Assembly: GCF_029227915.1 (NCBI RefSeq)
Contig: NC_079886.1
Coordinates: 16,344,501 to 16,408,500 of the forward strand
DNA: 64,000 nt
Source of the DNA: Hydractinia symbiolongicarpus
Taxonomy: Eukaryota; Cnidaria; Hydrozoa; Anthoathecata; Hydractiniidae
Reading direction: 5' to 3'
Part shown: positions 44,001-56,036 of the stretch, one piece after another
Position numbering within the stretch: the first letter of the stretch is position 1
Layout of the letters: each line of letters begins with the position of its first letter
Translations under genes and position numbers: made by a program
The notes under the pieces: model-generated
Told to the model about the DNA's origin: nothing
Seen by the model: the letters and a program-made list of their open reading frames with translations, nothing else
The model's database searches: none

Positions 44001-47000
44001 GATGTGGCCCAATTATAGTCCCAGGTGCTCCCTAGTTACTCTTGTGAAAGGATTTTTATTCGTTTTCAATTATTAGGCCTCAAACTTATGTACTTCACTG
44101 ATCCAAAAAATAACAATAGAGACAATTTTTTATTCTATGGGGAAAAACGTGCATTTTGACATTGGCCATTGCAAAAACACACAGTTTGTAGCATATAATT
44201 ACAAAAAAACAATTTAAAAAAATGTTTTTTACCTCCAGTTCATGAAGACTAGCATCAAAATTCATATCGCTGAAATACACATCCTGTATGCTTTCGATAA
44301 CCTGAAATATTTTATGGTTTTAATATATTGACCAATTTCGTTGTTTAGTAATTATTTCCATTACCTATTCTGTGCTACTATTACACTTATAATAAGAAAT
44401 AGCTTGTGACAATAATATAAAAGTTTTTTTTATAAGATGCCCATCTGCGAAAGAACATTTTTATGTAAAAATGAGCCTCCAATTGTCAAAATGTTAAGAA
44501 AATGGTAAGAAAATCACATGGCTCAAGAGTTAAAAGTTTATTCTTTTTAACATCAGGTTTCTCTTTCTCTGATCTATTCCAATTTTAGTGCTAGTGGTAA
44601 ACATTGATGATTTAAGAAAAATTGAGGCTCAGGCTTATAAGTGCTTTTACTATTTATATGCATAACATGAGGCGATACCTCAGAGTCAGGAGTTGGATCA
44701 TCTGCAAATTCCCTCACCATTTCCTCTTGCTAAAAAAAAAATTTAGGTATTATAATAGACTTAAATGTGTGCTGGGATGCTTAGTTTAGAAATTCTGAAC
44801 AGCTTTTCTAAGAAAGGTACCCTTTACAACAGAAACTAGTCCAGGATTCCTAGCTCATTTTTACTGGAACATTTAGCTCAGAGACTCTGAAACAGACCAC
44901 CAATCAATAGGAAAATGTTAGATTTAGAATTTTTTAATTTACTAATTAAAAAAGGTCACTTTTAAGATTGCTTTGTTTCTGCTGATTCATTTAATGCCTG
45001 TGTTTCTGAAAATTGAGTTTGAAATTCATTTCAAAAATTATCCTTATTCATAAATGCTGTGACAAATAGTTAAAAAACATCATAACTTTACCTGAAATTG
45101 TAACATTGAAACAGTAATAGTGAACAAGATTCACAAGCTGCATGAACTTGTTCAGTATTAAAAATTTGCAACTATTGACCTTGAATTAAAAGCCTATTTT
45201 AATAACTTGGATTATTTTTACTTAATGAACTTTTTGGACACAAATATTAAATAGCTGTTACAAAAATTTGTATAAAAAATAAATTTCTGGGGGAATAATT
45301 TTTTTCTAATATGGAATAAACTACCCACCAGTGGTAATTCAGGCTAATAAAAAGTTTATATAATTTATTATTTTCAACATGAAACACCTTTATATAAAAA
45401 ATAATAGCATTTCGAGCAGTTAGATCAATTGCAGTTGATTCTTCGTTCATGGTAATTTGTTGTGGTGAAACTAAAATGTACCATGTGCTCATTGTTTATT
45501 ACTAGCCAATAAAGCCTGTGGAGAAATCCACTTAGGCAGAAGGACAAAGGAAAAATAGGTTCTTTTAGATTTCTTGCTGCCGTCAGCAGCGGATATACAG
45601 AGAAAAATTAGCGAAATTTAGTTTATTTGTTGCCTGTAATGTGTATAGGTTAAAACGCTGATCAAAATAATGTATAGGATCATGTGTTTTTAAAGAACAC
45701 ATAAGGAGATATAAGGGTTTAAAAATTTTTTTAAAAATTAGTTTATTTGTTGCCTGTAATAAGAATCATGTGCTTTTGGCAAATGCTTAAGAAGATATAA
45801 GGGTTTAAAAATTTTGCTGACGTCTTTAAAGTCTCGTCCTCGTAGCCTTTATCGTATTGATCTTGGAACACTGATCAAGAAAATGTATAGGATACATGAT
45901 CCTACACGTTTGACAAACGGTTGCAGAGATATTGAGGTTTAAAGATTTTTTATGATGTCATCAACCCATTCCGAAACGGATTCTGGGACCTGGGTTTAAG
46001 AAAGTTATCCAAATTAGTCCCAGGTGGTCCCTAGTTACCCACACGGCGAAAAATGACTTACATCATCACCTTGTTCCAAGTTATTTGGCCTCAAGGTGTT
46101 CAGTGCACTGTAATGGTTTCATTAATTTAACATAAGATATTGACATTAAAGTAGTAATATTGACATCGTGCTGTAACGTCACAAAATTTAACATTTCAGA
46201 CATACCTTTTTCGGCTACATTAAAGGAAAATGAACATATCCACTATGACCAACACATACACTTCGTATTATTATATAGGATTTTTAAAAATTGAAACAAT
46301 TACGTTTTTGTAGTAACATAGTTACGTGGTTAAACAAAACACAAGTTTAATTTTTTATGTGAATAATAAAAATTATAGCTACATTTGCTAAAATAATAAT
46401 TATAATAAAAATTAGCTACTTTTGCTAAAATAGTTATTATTTATACTAGTCGTTACTCCGTGGAAAAATCCACAGGATCGCCCGTCGCAGCTAAGCTACC
46501 ATTTTGCGTGACAGACAGACGGACGGACGGACAGACGTATATGGGCATTATAATATAGATTATAAAATTATTATTATATAAACAAGACAGATTATTGTTG
46601 TCATAAAAACCTTTTTCATAATTATTATGTATGTTTAAAAATAAGGCAGCTAAAATGTAATACTGCAAGACTTTCGCTAAAATAGTCTATACCATTTAGG
46701 AAAATAAAAACAAGCTACAATATATTCTTTTAAAAATATTACCACTTATCTGTTTAGTCATTATCATTGAATAACATAAATATTATCATGTCATGAACAA
46801 GCGAGTTCATTATGGGCTACGTTTCAACAGCTACAACTGTTATCGACAGGCAATGATTGTAATCATTTTTGGCTAATTATTATTTGAAGAGATAATAAGA
46901 GGATCGAAATTAACCAATCAGATCACATCTAATTAAAGTTATTAACTTTTTCACAGACGCAGATGGAAGCAATAGATTGATTAGGATCTTTCCTTTTTCT

Positions 47001-49263
47001 AAAAGTTCGCTTTATGTTATGTTTCTTTTTCTAAAAGTTTGCTTTTTTTTACGAACCATTTTTTGCACTTTTTCCTAAATATTTGCTTTCCGAAGTGCGG
47101 ATAACCATATTTGTTCAAATTGATAGGAAATACTATTGATATGAGTATTTCTGTCTATACTATTTATGGTTTCTTGTACTTTTCTGCCTGTCCAATCAGA
47201 CTCTAGGTCTACGATCTTTTTATCGTCTTAGTCAATTAATCATCTAGACGCATTTCATGAACACATCAATAATTTCCACCCAAAGATTCAATTTAAAATT
47301 AAACACAAGAAAAATGGTACACTTCCTTTCTTAGACACCCTAGTGTCTCGCAACAGTGGTAACTTATCGGTATCAGTATAGCCCAAGCCAACATATACTA
47401 ATCAATATCTCAACTACACATCTGATCACCAAATGTCCCGCAAAGAAAGTGTAGTGTCCTCATTACTGGACAGAGCAGTAGTCAGTGGAGAGAATGACCG
47501 AAAGAAAGAGTTATTTCATATAAACAACACCTTACTTGCAAACGGGTAATCGAGACAGACCATTAAAAAGGTTGAGAGGAAAACCAATGAACCAGTAGCT
47601 ACAGTGTGTATGCCATATATATACCAGTGACAAGTAACATACTTCGTCAGGTATTGAAAGATCATAAAATAAAGCCAGTGTTTCAATCTAAAAACATGCT
47701 ACGTAGTATACTGTCGCATCCAAAAGAAAAAATATGTCTAGAGAGTCTAGAGAGTAATATTGTCTACGAAATCCTGTGTAAGGATTGTGATGCTGTTTAT
47801 GTTGGTGAAACAAAACAAATGTTTAAACAATGTGTGCAAGAGCACAAAAGTGCGGTATATACGCAACGCAGATACAGACAAAAATGAGATTGTGGACCAT
47901 AGCTGAAAAAATGATCATGTTATTGACTGGGACTGGGACAAACTTCTTTTAACTACATATACCCCTTTTGCAAATCATACTTTTTATAAAAATATATTTT
48001 TTTATCTAAAAAAATTAATTTTGTTATTACAAAATAATTTTTTACACCTCACCCCAAACTTTGTTTAGCTATACTAAGGCAAAAATGCCCCCAAAGTACC
48101 AAACCTACTTGAAATCCAGGTGTAGCAGTGGTTGCTTCACTGATATCAACATGTTCAGCTTGAATTGGATCAGTCTAAATAATAAAAGTTTACATTTTAT
48201 CTTAAAGTATGATTAAAATGACAGTAAAATAACAGTAAAATATTTTTTTCAGAAATAAATATTTTAACTGGATTTTATTGTGTGTGCAGTAAAATCAGCC
48301 TTCCCTGGTTATCTCAATAAGGCAGCAGCCACCTCTCTACCAATAGCCACTATTGATTCCCTGAAGCATTTTTACTACAAATGCTGGCTACTTTTTGAAG
48401 CACACAAAAAAATGAGTAAATGCATTAAAACAATAGGCTTTTTCTCACTCTTGTGCTATACTACAGATGGATTTTCAATGTTGATAAACATCATATGGAA
48501 ATCACTTAATCTACTTGCTAGGAACTGATGTATTTGATGTAGTGGAATAGAAACACACTGCTCAAGGTTGCCAATGATGTATAAAATTTGGGCTGTACTA
48601 GTTATAAAAAAGGTTCTTCATAACACATTTGTGGCGCCGTAGATTAGTGGTTATAGCTCTCGTACTCTGTGCGGGAGACCGGGGTTCGATTCCTCTTGAC
48701 GGCGATTCAGCATGGGCGAGTGAATGTTACCATAGCCCCGGGTTAACCCAAGCCATGTGAGGGAAATTGGGAAGATGGCACACTGTGTGGGCCGTTGGAT
48801 GTTGCCGGGAGTTGTCTAGTAGAGCGCGGGCTCTAATTGGGTCTGCGTAGCTCAAATGAGCATTAAATACTCTAGGACTCTCCATCTACACCATGGCCCC
48901 TCCTGGAAATAATAGACAGGGTATATCCCTCGATATTTGTGAGGCTAGCCATGTAAAATATGCACATCTATCTAACCTATTTAAATAGTTTCACAAACCC
49001 TAAAGAGGTATTTCACAAACAAGAATCACATAAATATATTTTACAAAACTTTCTTGTCAACTTGAAAGAAAATCAAAAACAATATAACCCACAATAGTTT
49101 CTGAAGTACATATATTATTTTTAATAAAAAACAGAGAATATAAAAGTGAGACACGTTTCATTTTAACACTCATCTATCTATCTCTCTTGGTCACTAAAAA
49201 TTAGGCAAGGTAAATTTTGTAAATACCAACCTCTCTTCCCAGAAAATTTTTTAATTTGTTCAT
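29081..49263 (-). CDS. VPS50: VPS50 (syndetin), EARP endosomal recycling complex subunit
   Basis: Syndetin joins VPS51-VPS53 in the EARP tether that returns endosomal cargo to the plasma membrane. Exons: 49231-49263, 48110-48174 (tentative), 44679-44729, 44233-44301, 42288-42359, 41270-41323, 40347-40417, 40087-40240, 39704-39786, 38880-38922, 38691-38789, 38013-38141, 37467-37628, 36772-36866, 36451-36549, 35886-35976, 35735-35810, 34606-34752, 33909-33960, 33744-33835, 33568-33659, 33266-33304, 33047-33121, 32689-32715, 32517-32608, 32328-32424, 31362-31436, 31029-31112, 30692-30732, 30529-30609, 29726-29824, 29556-29646, 29081-29209. Signatures: [63 protein letters not shown] and [17 protein letters not shown]. 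Joints close in phase except 48110/44729, and a short exon (about 19 residues) is missing between 38013 and 37628. Confidence 0.93.
34388..34405. repeat. Dispersed hairpin motif CCGTGGATTTTTCCACGG
   Basis: An almost perfect short palindrome inside a repeat that also carries GGGCGACC / GGTTAACGACTAGTC. Relatives occur at 12981-12996, 42425-42439, 45515-45533 and 46458-46476; a GTGTATTTTGCACGGGCGAC variant lies at 34506-34525. It is probably part of one dispersed transposable-element family. Confidence 0.6.
46440..46560. repeat. Dispersed repeat with CGTGGAAAAATCCACAGG hairpin and GACGGACGGACGGACAGACG tail
   Basis: The block ACTAGTCGTTA-CTCCGTGG...GATCGCCCGTCGC...GACAGACAGACGGACGG is the most complete copy of the hairpin family in this window. 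It ends with ATTATAATATAGATTATAA. It lies in a VPS50 intron. No coding potential. Confidence 0.55.
47190..47900 (+). pseudogene. Penelope-like retroelement remnant with GIY-YIG endonuclease
   Basis: Penelope-like elements encode a reverse transcriptase followed by a GIY-YIG endonuclease. Across 47230-47600 broken frames read [20 protein letters not shown] and a [11 protein letters not shown]-like stretch, the end of the reverse-transcriptase region. The frame at 47606-47887 encodes the endonuclease start: HPKEKICLE, then [20 protein letters not shown], in which VYEI and YVGET are the GIY-YIG signature tyrosines. Frameshifts and stops interrupt the element, so it is dead. It inserted in the VPS50 intron opposite to the gene. 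Confidence 0.7.
48110..48174 (-). CDS. VPS50: Tentative second coding exon of VPS50
   Basis: It follows TTATTTAG, starts in phase 0 with [17 protein letters not shown], and ends at CAA/GTAGGT in phase 2. The preceding exon ends in phase 0, which fits; the following exon starts in phase 0, which does not. Either a micro-exon is missing or this exon is not part of the main transcript. Confidence 0.45.
48631..48976 (+). mobile_element. tRNA-derived SINE, complete copy
   Basis: The head has RNA polymerase III A- and B-box sequences (TAGATTAGTGG at 48640-48650; GGGGTTCGATTCC at 48681-48693). CGCCGT (48635-48640) pairs with ACGGCG (48700-48705), a tRNA acceptor-like stem. A unique body follows (GGGAAATTGGGAAGATGGCA region) and the tail is CATCTATCTAACC. 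The anticodon loop is not canonical, so this is a SINE, not a tRNA gene. Confidence 0.75.
49231..49263 (-). CDS. VPS50: VPS50 coding exon 1 (copy in duplication unit 1)
   Basis: The frame [11 protein letters not shown] ends at GAG/GTTGGT in phase 0 and resembles the N-terminus of syndetins. TTTTTTTAG lies 12 bases before the ATG, so an upstream untranslated exon is expected. Confidence 0.65.
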
Positions 49264-50524
49264 TTTAACAAATTTCTAAAAAAACAAAATATATATACAG
49301 CTGCTGTGGTTCAAAAAACATTAAACAGGCATCAAGTTTTAAAGGATTATTGATAGCACATGCAAAATGCTAAATGTTATGGGAAGTCCACTAATGTATA
49401 TACTACATGTAGTACACCAAAACACTTGACACATGCTTTTGCTAAACATAAGCCAAAATCTTCCTGCAAAGACTAGTGATATAGTGTAATAAGAAAAAAA
49501 GCTGTATTATTGATGATAAGGTAACCTTGCATGGGCAAGTACTTCCAGACTCTTGCTTGTGAATTGTATAAGACTATATGTAAATAACTTTGTGGGTAAT
49601 TATAGTTCCAAAGAATCGTTCATTGTGAAATAGTTCCCACTTTCCCAGACATGGTCACCTCTTCTTCTTTTCTTCTTTTTTGGGGGAGGAGGAGAGATTA
49701 TGCATATATAATAAGATGCATCCTCTGCACTCTAGCCTGCTGAAGGGGCTAGAGTGCTAAGCTTTTGTACGCTCCTGCCTCAAATCCTTTGTGAAGTTTT
49801 TATGGCAACAAGACACTTTTTTAACTTATTTATATATATAGCTATAGCTATTTATTATAAAAAGAGACAAAGTTGTTTTCAATCATTTTTTATTAAAGTT
49901 TCTGCAGCCACCATCAGTAAATACAGCATATATTAAAACACAAGTTTATACAATATACAGCAAGTTATAAATAAACTAACCAAATATGGTTAATAAAATG
50001 ATTAGTTTATTTAAACTTACTGTATAAAAAGTCGTATTTTAGAGCTCTTCTTTGGATGGTACTATATACAGGTAGTATTTTGTAGTGTATATTTGTACGC
50101 ACTTTTGCCCACTTTTGCGTATGTATATGTTCATCCACTATTCCTACGTAAAGTGCTTTATGGGTTGGGGTTAGGATTCTTTTTTCCGGCGTAAATATGT
50201 CATATATTACGTATGAATAGCGCTACACACTATTAATACGCACTTTACGTCATATTAAAGTGCATACAAATATACAGTTCCATATTATTTTCACTTTAAT
50301 GGGAGCAATCCCATGAGTTTGTCCCTAATACCAGCTCTCCGCTGCTGGCCTGTCTGACTTTGTAGTAGAAATGCACTAGCTAGCTCCAGGGGACATTAGG
50401 TTTTGTCCTCTATTATGGCAAATTGTTCATTTGTTCGTAAACTAGCTTGCTGATTGTTAAAATAAAAAACGTAGATAAAACTAACTAAAACACTTAGCTA
50501 GCTATAGCCTAGCTAGCTAGCTAA

Positions 50525-50530
50525 CTATAC

Positions 50531-50566
<36 letters not shown>

Positions 50567-52728
50567 TTTAAAGTGGCTAGCCCAGAAAATCACAAAAACC
50601 TATAGTTAGTGAATTGTTTCCACTGGGGGCCACTAGAACAAAAAAGAAACAAAAAATGATAAACCTTAGACTGCCTCAGCTCAATCAAACATAGTAACAT
50701 TTATAATCTGTGAAAATTGAAAAGAAAAAGAATAAAAAACAAAAATTAAAAAATTAAAAAGTGATCTCCATTAGAATTTGCCAAGTACATTAGAGATGGA
50801 AGTCTTAAACGAAAGCAGACTTCCATCACAGGTCACTTGGTCAGGAAGATTATTCCACACTTTTGCAGCTCTAAATGGGAAGGCTTTTTTGCCAAATTCC
50901 GTGTTGACCAAGGGAAGTGTGAACCTGTTTTTTGAAGCTCCTCTTGTTTGATGATTATGACAGTTTTTTGTCAAAAGGAATTTTGAGCGCATGTAATCAG
51001 GAGCAATGTGATTCATGGCTTTGAAAACTAATATGGCATCGTTTTTGATGAGTAAATTATTCATTGAATATTCCCTCTCTTTCCCAAGAAAGGTACGGAC
51101 ACATTTTAATCGTTTTTCTAGTTTTCCCAATCTACCTTGGGTGGCACAAGCCCATGCCGAGGAGCAGTAGTTGAAATATGGCATGACAAGTGCATTAATT
51201 AAAAGGTTTTTTGTGTGAGGTGTTAAACAGGATGCAATGGTTCTAATTTTAGAATATTTAATTAGTATTTTTCTATTTATGTCATTAATGTGCTTTTCCC
51301 ATTGCATTTTTTGATCAAATGTTACCCCAAGATATTTAACTTTTTCGCTCCTCTTCAAAGGAATACCCATATAGTTGATAGTTTTGTTCTCAACTTTTTT
51401 TAACTGGCTGTGGTTGCCGAAAAAGATTGTTTCAGTTTTGTCCGTATTAATAGTCATTTTGTTATTATTCAGCCAGAGGTCGACTTGTGAAAGTTCTAAC
51501 TCGACCTGGGAGACAAGGGTATCCAAGTTTTTATGAGACGAAATAATTATTGTATCATCCGCATATAGATGATGGTAGTTTGAATTGATGACAGATTTTA
51601 AGTCATCAATATACAAAAGAAAGAGCAGGGGCCCCAACACAGATCCCTGTGGCACCCCAAAAGCGTCTTCATGAAGCAGATCTGATCCTGTGTCGTTTAC
51701 AAGAGTCAGCTGCATTCGGTCCGTTAAGTAGGACTCGAACCAGTCAAAGGCAGCATCTCTGATGCCAAAACACCATAGTTTTTTTAACAAAATTTTATGA
51801 TCAACAGTGTCAAAAGCTTTTTTAAGGTCAATGAGCACAGCACAAACAAACTTATGTTGGTCGAGCTCAGTAAGAATAAAATCAGAGACATCGACTACTG
51901 CAGTTTCTGTGGAAAAGAGTTTTCGAAATCCGGACTGTCTGTCATTCAGGAAGTTGTGCTCAGAAATAAAATGAGACATTTGCTCATGCACTAACTTTTC
52001 AAAAATTTTCATAGGAATTGGCAAAATGGAGATAGGCCGATAATTAGTAGGATCTGTTTTATTGCCACTTTTAAAAATAGGCGAGACCCTTTTAGTCTTC
52101 CAACATTTAGGTACATAACCAGTAAATAAAGATTTGTTGAAAAGACTTGATAAATAAATACTTAAAACTGACGAACCTGCTTTTAGCAGTCGTGAACCAA
52201 TTCCGTCCAAGCCTGTAGCTTTATTAAGTTTTAGTGATCTAATTATTTTTTCGACACTTTTGGTCTCAATACGAGCCCACCGAAAATCGTGTCCGCTAAC
52301 AGGTGGATTAACATTAGTAGTGTCAGAAGAAAATTTAGAGGCTAGTTTGGCACCAACACTGACAAAAAATGAATTGAATGTGTTGGAAATTTCTTTTGGA
52401 TGAGAAGTTTCTGTACCATCGTTTTGGACTACTCGTTTTATCGAGGTAGTATTGCCTGACTTATCAGGAACCAGTTTTTTTAGGGTTTTCCAAAGTTGTT
52501 TTGGCCGTTTTTGAAAGTCCTGCAAAACGTCATTATAGTACTCATTTTTGAGTCGATTTTTGAGACCTATAACCTGGTTCCTTTTTTGTTTGAAAGCTTC
52601 CCAGTCTATGATGGATTTTGTTTTTGATGCTTTCCGTTTCAAGAAGTCTCTTTCTTTGATGGCTATTATTAATTCATCAGTGACCCATGCCTCAACACGG
52701 CCAGAAAATCTATGTGTTTTGAAAGGGG
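50525..52728 (-). mobile_element. CR1/L2-type non-LTR retrotransposon, 5'-truncated copy (copy 1)
   Basis: The 3' part of the element seen in full at 54615-58050: reverse transcriptase, 3' UTR and a (TAA)n tail at about 50526-50565, typical of CR1/L2 3' ends. The 5' truncation is not a retrotransposition truncation; it is the breakpoint of the tandem duplication. Confidence 0.92.
50771..52642 (-). CDS. CR1-type reverse transcriptase fragment (open frame)
   Basis: 623 residues open from a Met inside the element. It covers the region before the palm (NATGLDG-like, NYRPISILP), the fingers/palm motif LIDLKKAFDTVDH, PQGSVLGPLLFLLYIDDL, and the catalytic box YADD in HHLYADDTIIIS. The C-terminal CR1 region ends at FKTSISNVLGKF. 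Unlike the second copy it has no frameshift at the FSTETAV region. It lacks the PHD and endonuclease domains, so it cannot be autonomous. Confidence 0.9.
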   Translation of the reverse strand: MKRKASKTKSIIDWEAFKQKRNQVIGLKNRLKNEYYNDVLQDFQKRPKQLWKTLKKLVPDKSGNTTSIKRVVQNDGTETSHPKEISNTFNSFFVSVGAKLASKFSSDTTNVNPPVSGHDFRWARIETKSVEKIIRSLKLNKATGLDGIGSRLLKAGSSVLSIYLSSLFNKSLFTGYVPKCWKTKRVSPIFKSGNKTDPTNYRPISILPIPMKIFEKLVHEQMSHFISEHNFLNDRQSGFRKLFSTETAVVDVSDFILTELDQHKFVCAVLIDLKKAFDTVDHKILLKKLWCFGIRDAAFDWFESYLTDRMQLTLVNDTGSDLLHEDAFGVPQGSVLGPLLFLLYIDDLKSVINSNYHHLYADDTIIISSHKNLDTLVSQVELELSQVDLWLNNNKMTINTDKTETIFFGNHSQLKKVENKTINYMGIPLKRSEKVKYLGVTFDQKMQWEKHINDINRKILIKYSKIRTIASCLTPHTKNLLINALVMPYFNYCSSAWACATQGRLGKLEKRLKCVRTFLGKEREYSMNNLLIKNDAILVFKAMNHIAPDYMRSKFLLTKNCHNHQTRGASKNRFTLPLVNTEFGKKAFPFRAAKVWNNLPDQVTCDGSLLSFKTSISNVLGKF

Positions 52729-52729
52729 T

Positions 52730-53066
52730 TAGATTAGTGGTTATAGCTCTCGTACTCTGTGCGGGAGACCGGGGTTCGATTCCTCTTGACGGCGATTCAG
52801 CATGGGCGAGTGAATGTTACCATAGCCCCGGGTTAACCCAAGCCATGTGAGGGAAATTGGGAAGATGGCACACTGTGTGGGCCGTTGGATGTTGCCGGGA
52901 GTTGTCTAGTAGAGCGCGGGCTCTAATTGGGTCTGCGTAGCTCAAATGAGCATTAAATACTCTAGGACTCTCCATCTACACCATGGCCCCTCCTGGAAAT
53001 AATAGACAGGGTATATCCCTCGATATTTGTGAGGCTAGCCATGTAAAATATGCACATCTATCTAAC
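52730..53066 (+). mobile_element. tRNA-derived SINE, 5'-truncated copy made by the duplication
   Basis: Identical to 48640-48976 but lacking the first nine bases, because the duplication breakpoint falls inside the head. It lacks the 5' strand of the acceptor-like stem. Confidence 0.75.
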
Positions 53067-53320
53067 CTATTTAAATAGTTTCACAAACCCTAAAGAGGTA
53101 TTTCACAAACAAGAATCACATAAATATATTTTACAAAACTTTCTTGTCAACTTGAAAGAAAATCAAAAACAATATAACCCACAATAGTTTCTGAAGTACA
53201 TATATTATTTTTAATAAAAAACAGAGAATATAAAAGTGAGACACGTTTCATTTTAACACTCATCTATCTATCTCTCTTGGTCACTAAAAATTAGGCAAGG
53301 TAAATTTTGTAAATACCAAC

Positions 53321-53353
53321 CTCTCTTCCCAGAAAATTTTTTAATTTGTTCAT
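53321..53353 (-). CDS. VPS50: Duplicated VPS50 coding exon 1 (unit 2)
   Basis: Exact copy of 49231-49263 with the same acceptor and donor, 4090 bases upstream. It could act as an alternative first exon under a duplicated promoter, or be skipped. Confidence 0.6.
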
Positions 53354-54620
53354 TTTAACAAATTTCTAAAAAAACAAAATATATATACAGCTGCTGTGGT
53401 TCAAAAAACATTAAACAGGCATCAAGTTTTAAAGGATTATTGATAGCACATGCAAAATGCTAAATGTTATGGGAAGTCCACTAATGTATATACTACATGT
53501 AGTACACCAAAACACTTGACACATGCTTTTGCTAAACATAAGCCAAAATCTTCCTGCAAAGACTAGTGATATAGTGTAATAAGAAAAAAAGCTGTATTAT
53601 TGATGATAAGGTAACCTTGCATGGGCAAGTACTTCCAGACTCTTGCTTGTGAATTGTATAAGACTATATGTAAATAACTTTGTGGGTAATTATAGTTCCA
53701 AAGAATCGTTCATTGTGAAATAGTTCCCACTTTCCCAGACATGGTCACCTCTTCTTCTTTTCTTCTTTTTTGGGGGAGGAGGAGAGATTATGCATATATA
53801 ATAAGATGCATCCTCTGCACTCTAGCCTGCTGAAGGGGCTAGAGTGCTAAGCTTTTGTACGCTCCTGCCTCAAATCCTTTGTGAAGTTTTTATGGCAACA
53901 AGACACTTTTTTAACTTATTTATATATATAGCTATAGCTATTTATTATAAAAAGAGACAAAGTTGTTTTCAATCATTTTTTATTAAAGTTTCTGCAGCCA
54001 CCATCAGTAAATACAGCATATATTAAAACACAAGTTTATACAATATACAGCAAGTTATAAATAAACTAACCAAATATGGTTAATAAAATGATTAGTTTAT
54101 TTAAACTTACTGTATAAAAAGTCGTATTTTAGAGCTCTTCTTTGGATGGTACTATATACAGGTAGTATTTTGTAGTGTATATTTGTACGCACTTTTGCCC
54201 ACTTTTGCGTATGTATATGTTCATCCACTATTCCTACGTAAAGTGCTTTATGGGTTGGGGTTAGGATTCTTTTTTCCGGCGTAAATATGTCATATATTAC
54301 GTATGAATAGCGCTACACACTATTAATACGCACTTTACGTCATATTAAAGTGCATACAAATATACAGTTCCATATTATTTTCACTTTAATGGGAGCAATC
54401 CCATGAGTTTGTCCCTAATACCAGCTCTCCGCTGCTGGCCTGTCTGACTTTGTAGTAGAAATGCACTAGCTAGCTCCAGGGGACATTAGGTTTTGTCCTC
54501 TATTATGGCAAATTGTTCATTTGTTCGTAAACTAGCTTGCTGATTGTTAAAATAAAAAACGTAGATAAAACTAACTAAAACACTTAGCTAGCTATAGCCT
54601 AGCTAGCTAGCTAACTATAC

Positions 54621-54656
<36 letters not shown>

Positions 54657-54860
54657 TTTAAAGTGGCTAGCCCAGAAAATCACAAAAACCTATAGTTAGT
54701 GAATTGTTTCCACTGGGGGCCACTAGAACAAAAAAGAAACAAAAAATGATAAACCTTAGACTGCCTCAGCTCAATCAAACATAGTAACATTTATAATCTG
54801 TGAAAATTGAAAAGAAAAAGAATAAAAAACAAAAATTAAAAAATTAAAAAGTGATCTCCA

Positions 54861-56036
54861 TTAGAATTTGCCAAGTACATTAGAGATGGAAGTCTTAAAC
54901 GAAAGCAGACTTCCATCACAGGTCACTTGGTCAGGAAGATTATTCCACACTTTTGCAGCTCTAAATGGGAAGGCTTTTTTGCCAAATTCCGTGTTGACCA
55001 AGGGAAGTGTGAACCTGTTTTTTGAAGCTCCTCTTGTTTGATGATTATGACAGTTTTTTGTCAAAAGGAATTTTGAGCGCATGTAATCAGGAGCAATGTG
55101 ATTCATGGCTTTGAAAACTAATATGGCATCGTTTTTGATGAGTAAATTATTCATTGAATATTCCCTCTCTTTCCCAAGAAAGGTACGGACACATTTTAAT
55201 CGTTTTTCTAGTTTTCCCAATCTACCTTGGGTGGCACAAGCCCATGCCGAGGAGCAGTAGTTGAAATATGGCATGACAAGTGCATTAATTAAAAGGTTTT
55301 TTGTGTGAGGTGTTAAACAGGATGCAATGGTTCTAATTTTAGAATATTTAATTAGTATTTTTCTATTTATGTCATTAATGTGCTTTTCCCATTGCATTTT
55401 TTGATCAAATGTTACCCCAAGATATTTAACTTTTTCGCTCCTCTTCAAAGGAATACCCATATAGTTGATAGTTTTGTTCTCAACTTTTTTTAACTGGCTG
55501 TGGTTGCCGAAAAAGATTGTTTCAGTTTTGTCCGTATTAATAGTCATTTTGTTATTATTCAGCCAGAGGTCGACTTGTGAAAGTTCTAACTCGACCTGGG
55601 AGACAAGGGTATCCAAGTTTTTATGAGACGAAATAATTATTGTATCATCCGCATATAGATGATGGTAGTTTGAATTGATGACAGATTTTAAGTCATCAAT
55701 ATACAAAAGAAAGAGCAGGGGCCCCAACACAGATCCCTGTGGCACCCCAAAAGCGTCTTCATGAAGCAGATCTGATCCTGTGTCGTTTACAAGAGTCAGC
55801 TGCATTCGGTCCGTTAAGTAGGACTCGAACCAGTCAAAGGCAGCATCTCTGATGCCAAAACACCATAGTTTTTTTAACAAAATTTTATGATCAACAGTGT
55901 CAAAAGCTTTTTTAAGGTCAATGAGCACAGCACAAACAAACTTATGTTGGTCGAGCTCAGTAAGAATAAAATCAGAGACATCGACTACTGCAGTTTCTGT
56001 GGAAAAGAGTTTTTCGAAATCCGGACTGTCTGTCAT
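54861..56036 (-). pseudogene. CR1 ORF, C-terminal part after the frameshift
   Basis: 391 residues in the frame that continues the reverse transcriptase: FSTETAVVDVSDF, KKAFDTVDH, PQGSVLGPLL, YADDT and the CR1 C-terminus. It starts only because a Met codon happens to lie upstream in the shifted frame. Confidence 0.88.

Larger units (their letters stand above)
44730..48109. other. Large 5' intron of VPS50 with repeats
   Basis: No exon was recognised between the second and third coding exons, although a phase mismatch suggests a small one may be hidden. The stretch holds a dispersed repeat with GTCCCAGGTGGTCCCTAGTTAC (about 46015-46090, related to copies near 42665-42740 and 44018-44080), the hairpin repeats at 45515 and 46458, and the Penelope-like remnant. 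Confidence 0.5.
48640..52728. repeat. Tandem segmental duplication, copy 1 (4.09 kb)
   Basis: A direct copy of 52730-56819. It contains most of the SINE, VPS50 coding exon 1, its upstream region and the 3' part of a CR1-type element. The junction at 52728-52730 joins GAAAGGGG (inside CR1) to TTAGATTAGTGG (inside the SINE), with at most one added base, as end joining would leave. Confidence 0.95.

Noticed and set aside
48631-48705. A functional tRNA gene
   Set aside because: The A and B boxes are good, but the anticodon arm is irregular and the sequence continues into a SINE body and tail.
51797-51994. Plus-strand open frames inside the CR1 copies
   Set aside because: They are shadows of the minus-strand reverse transcriptase.
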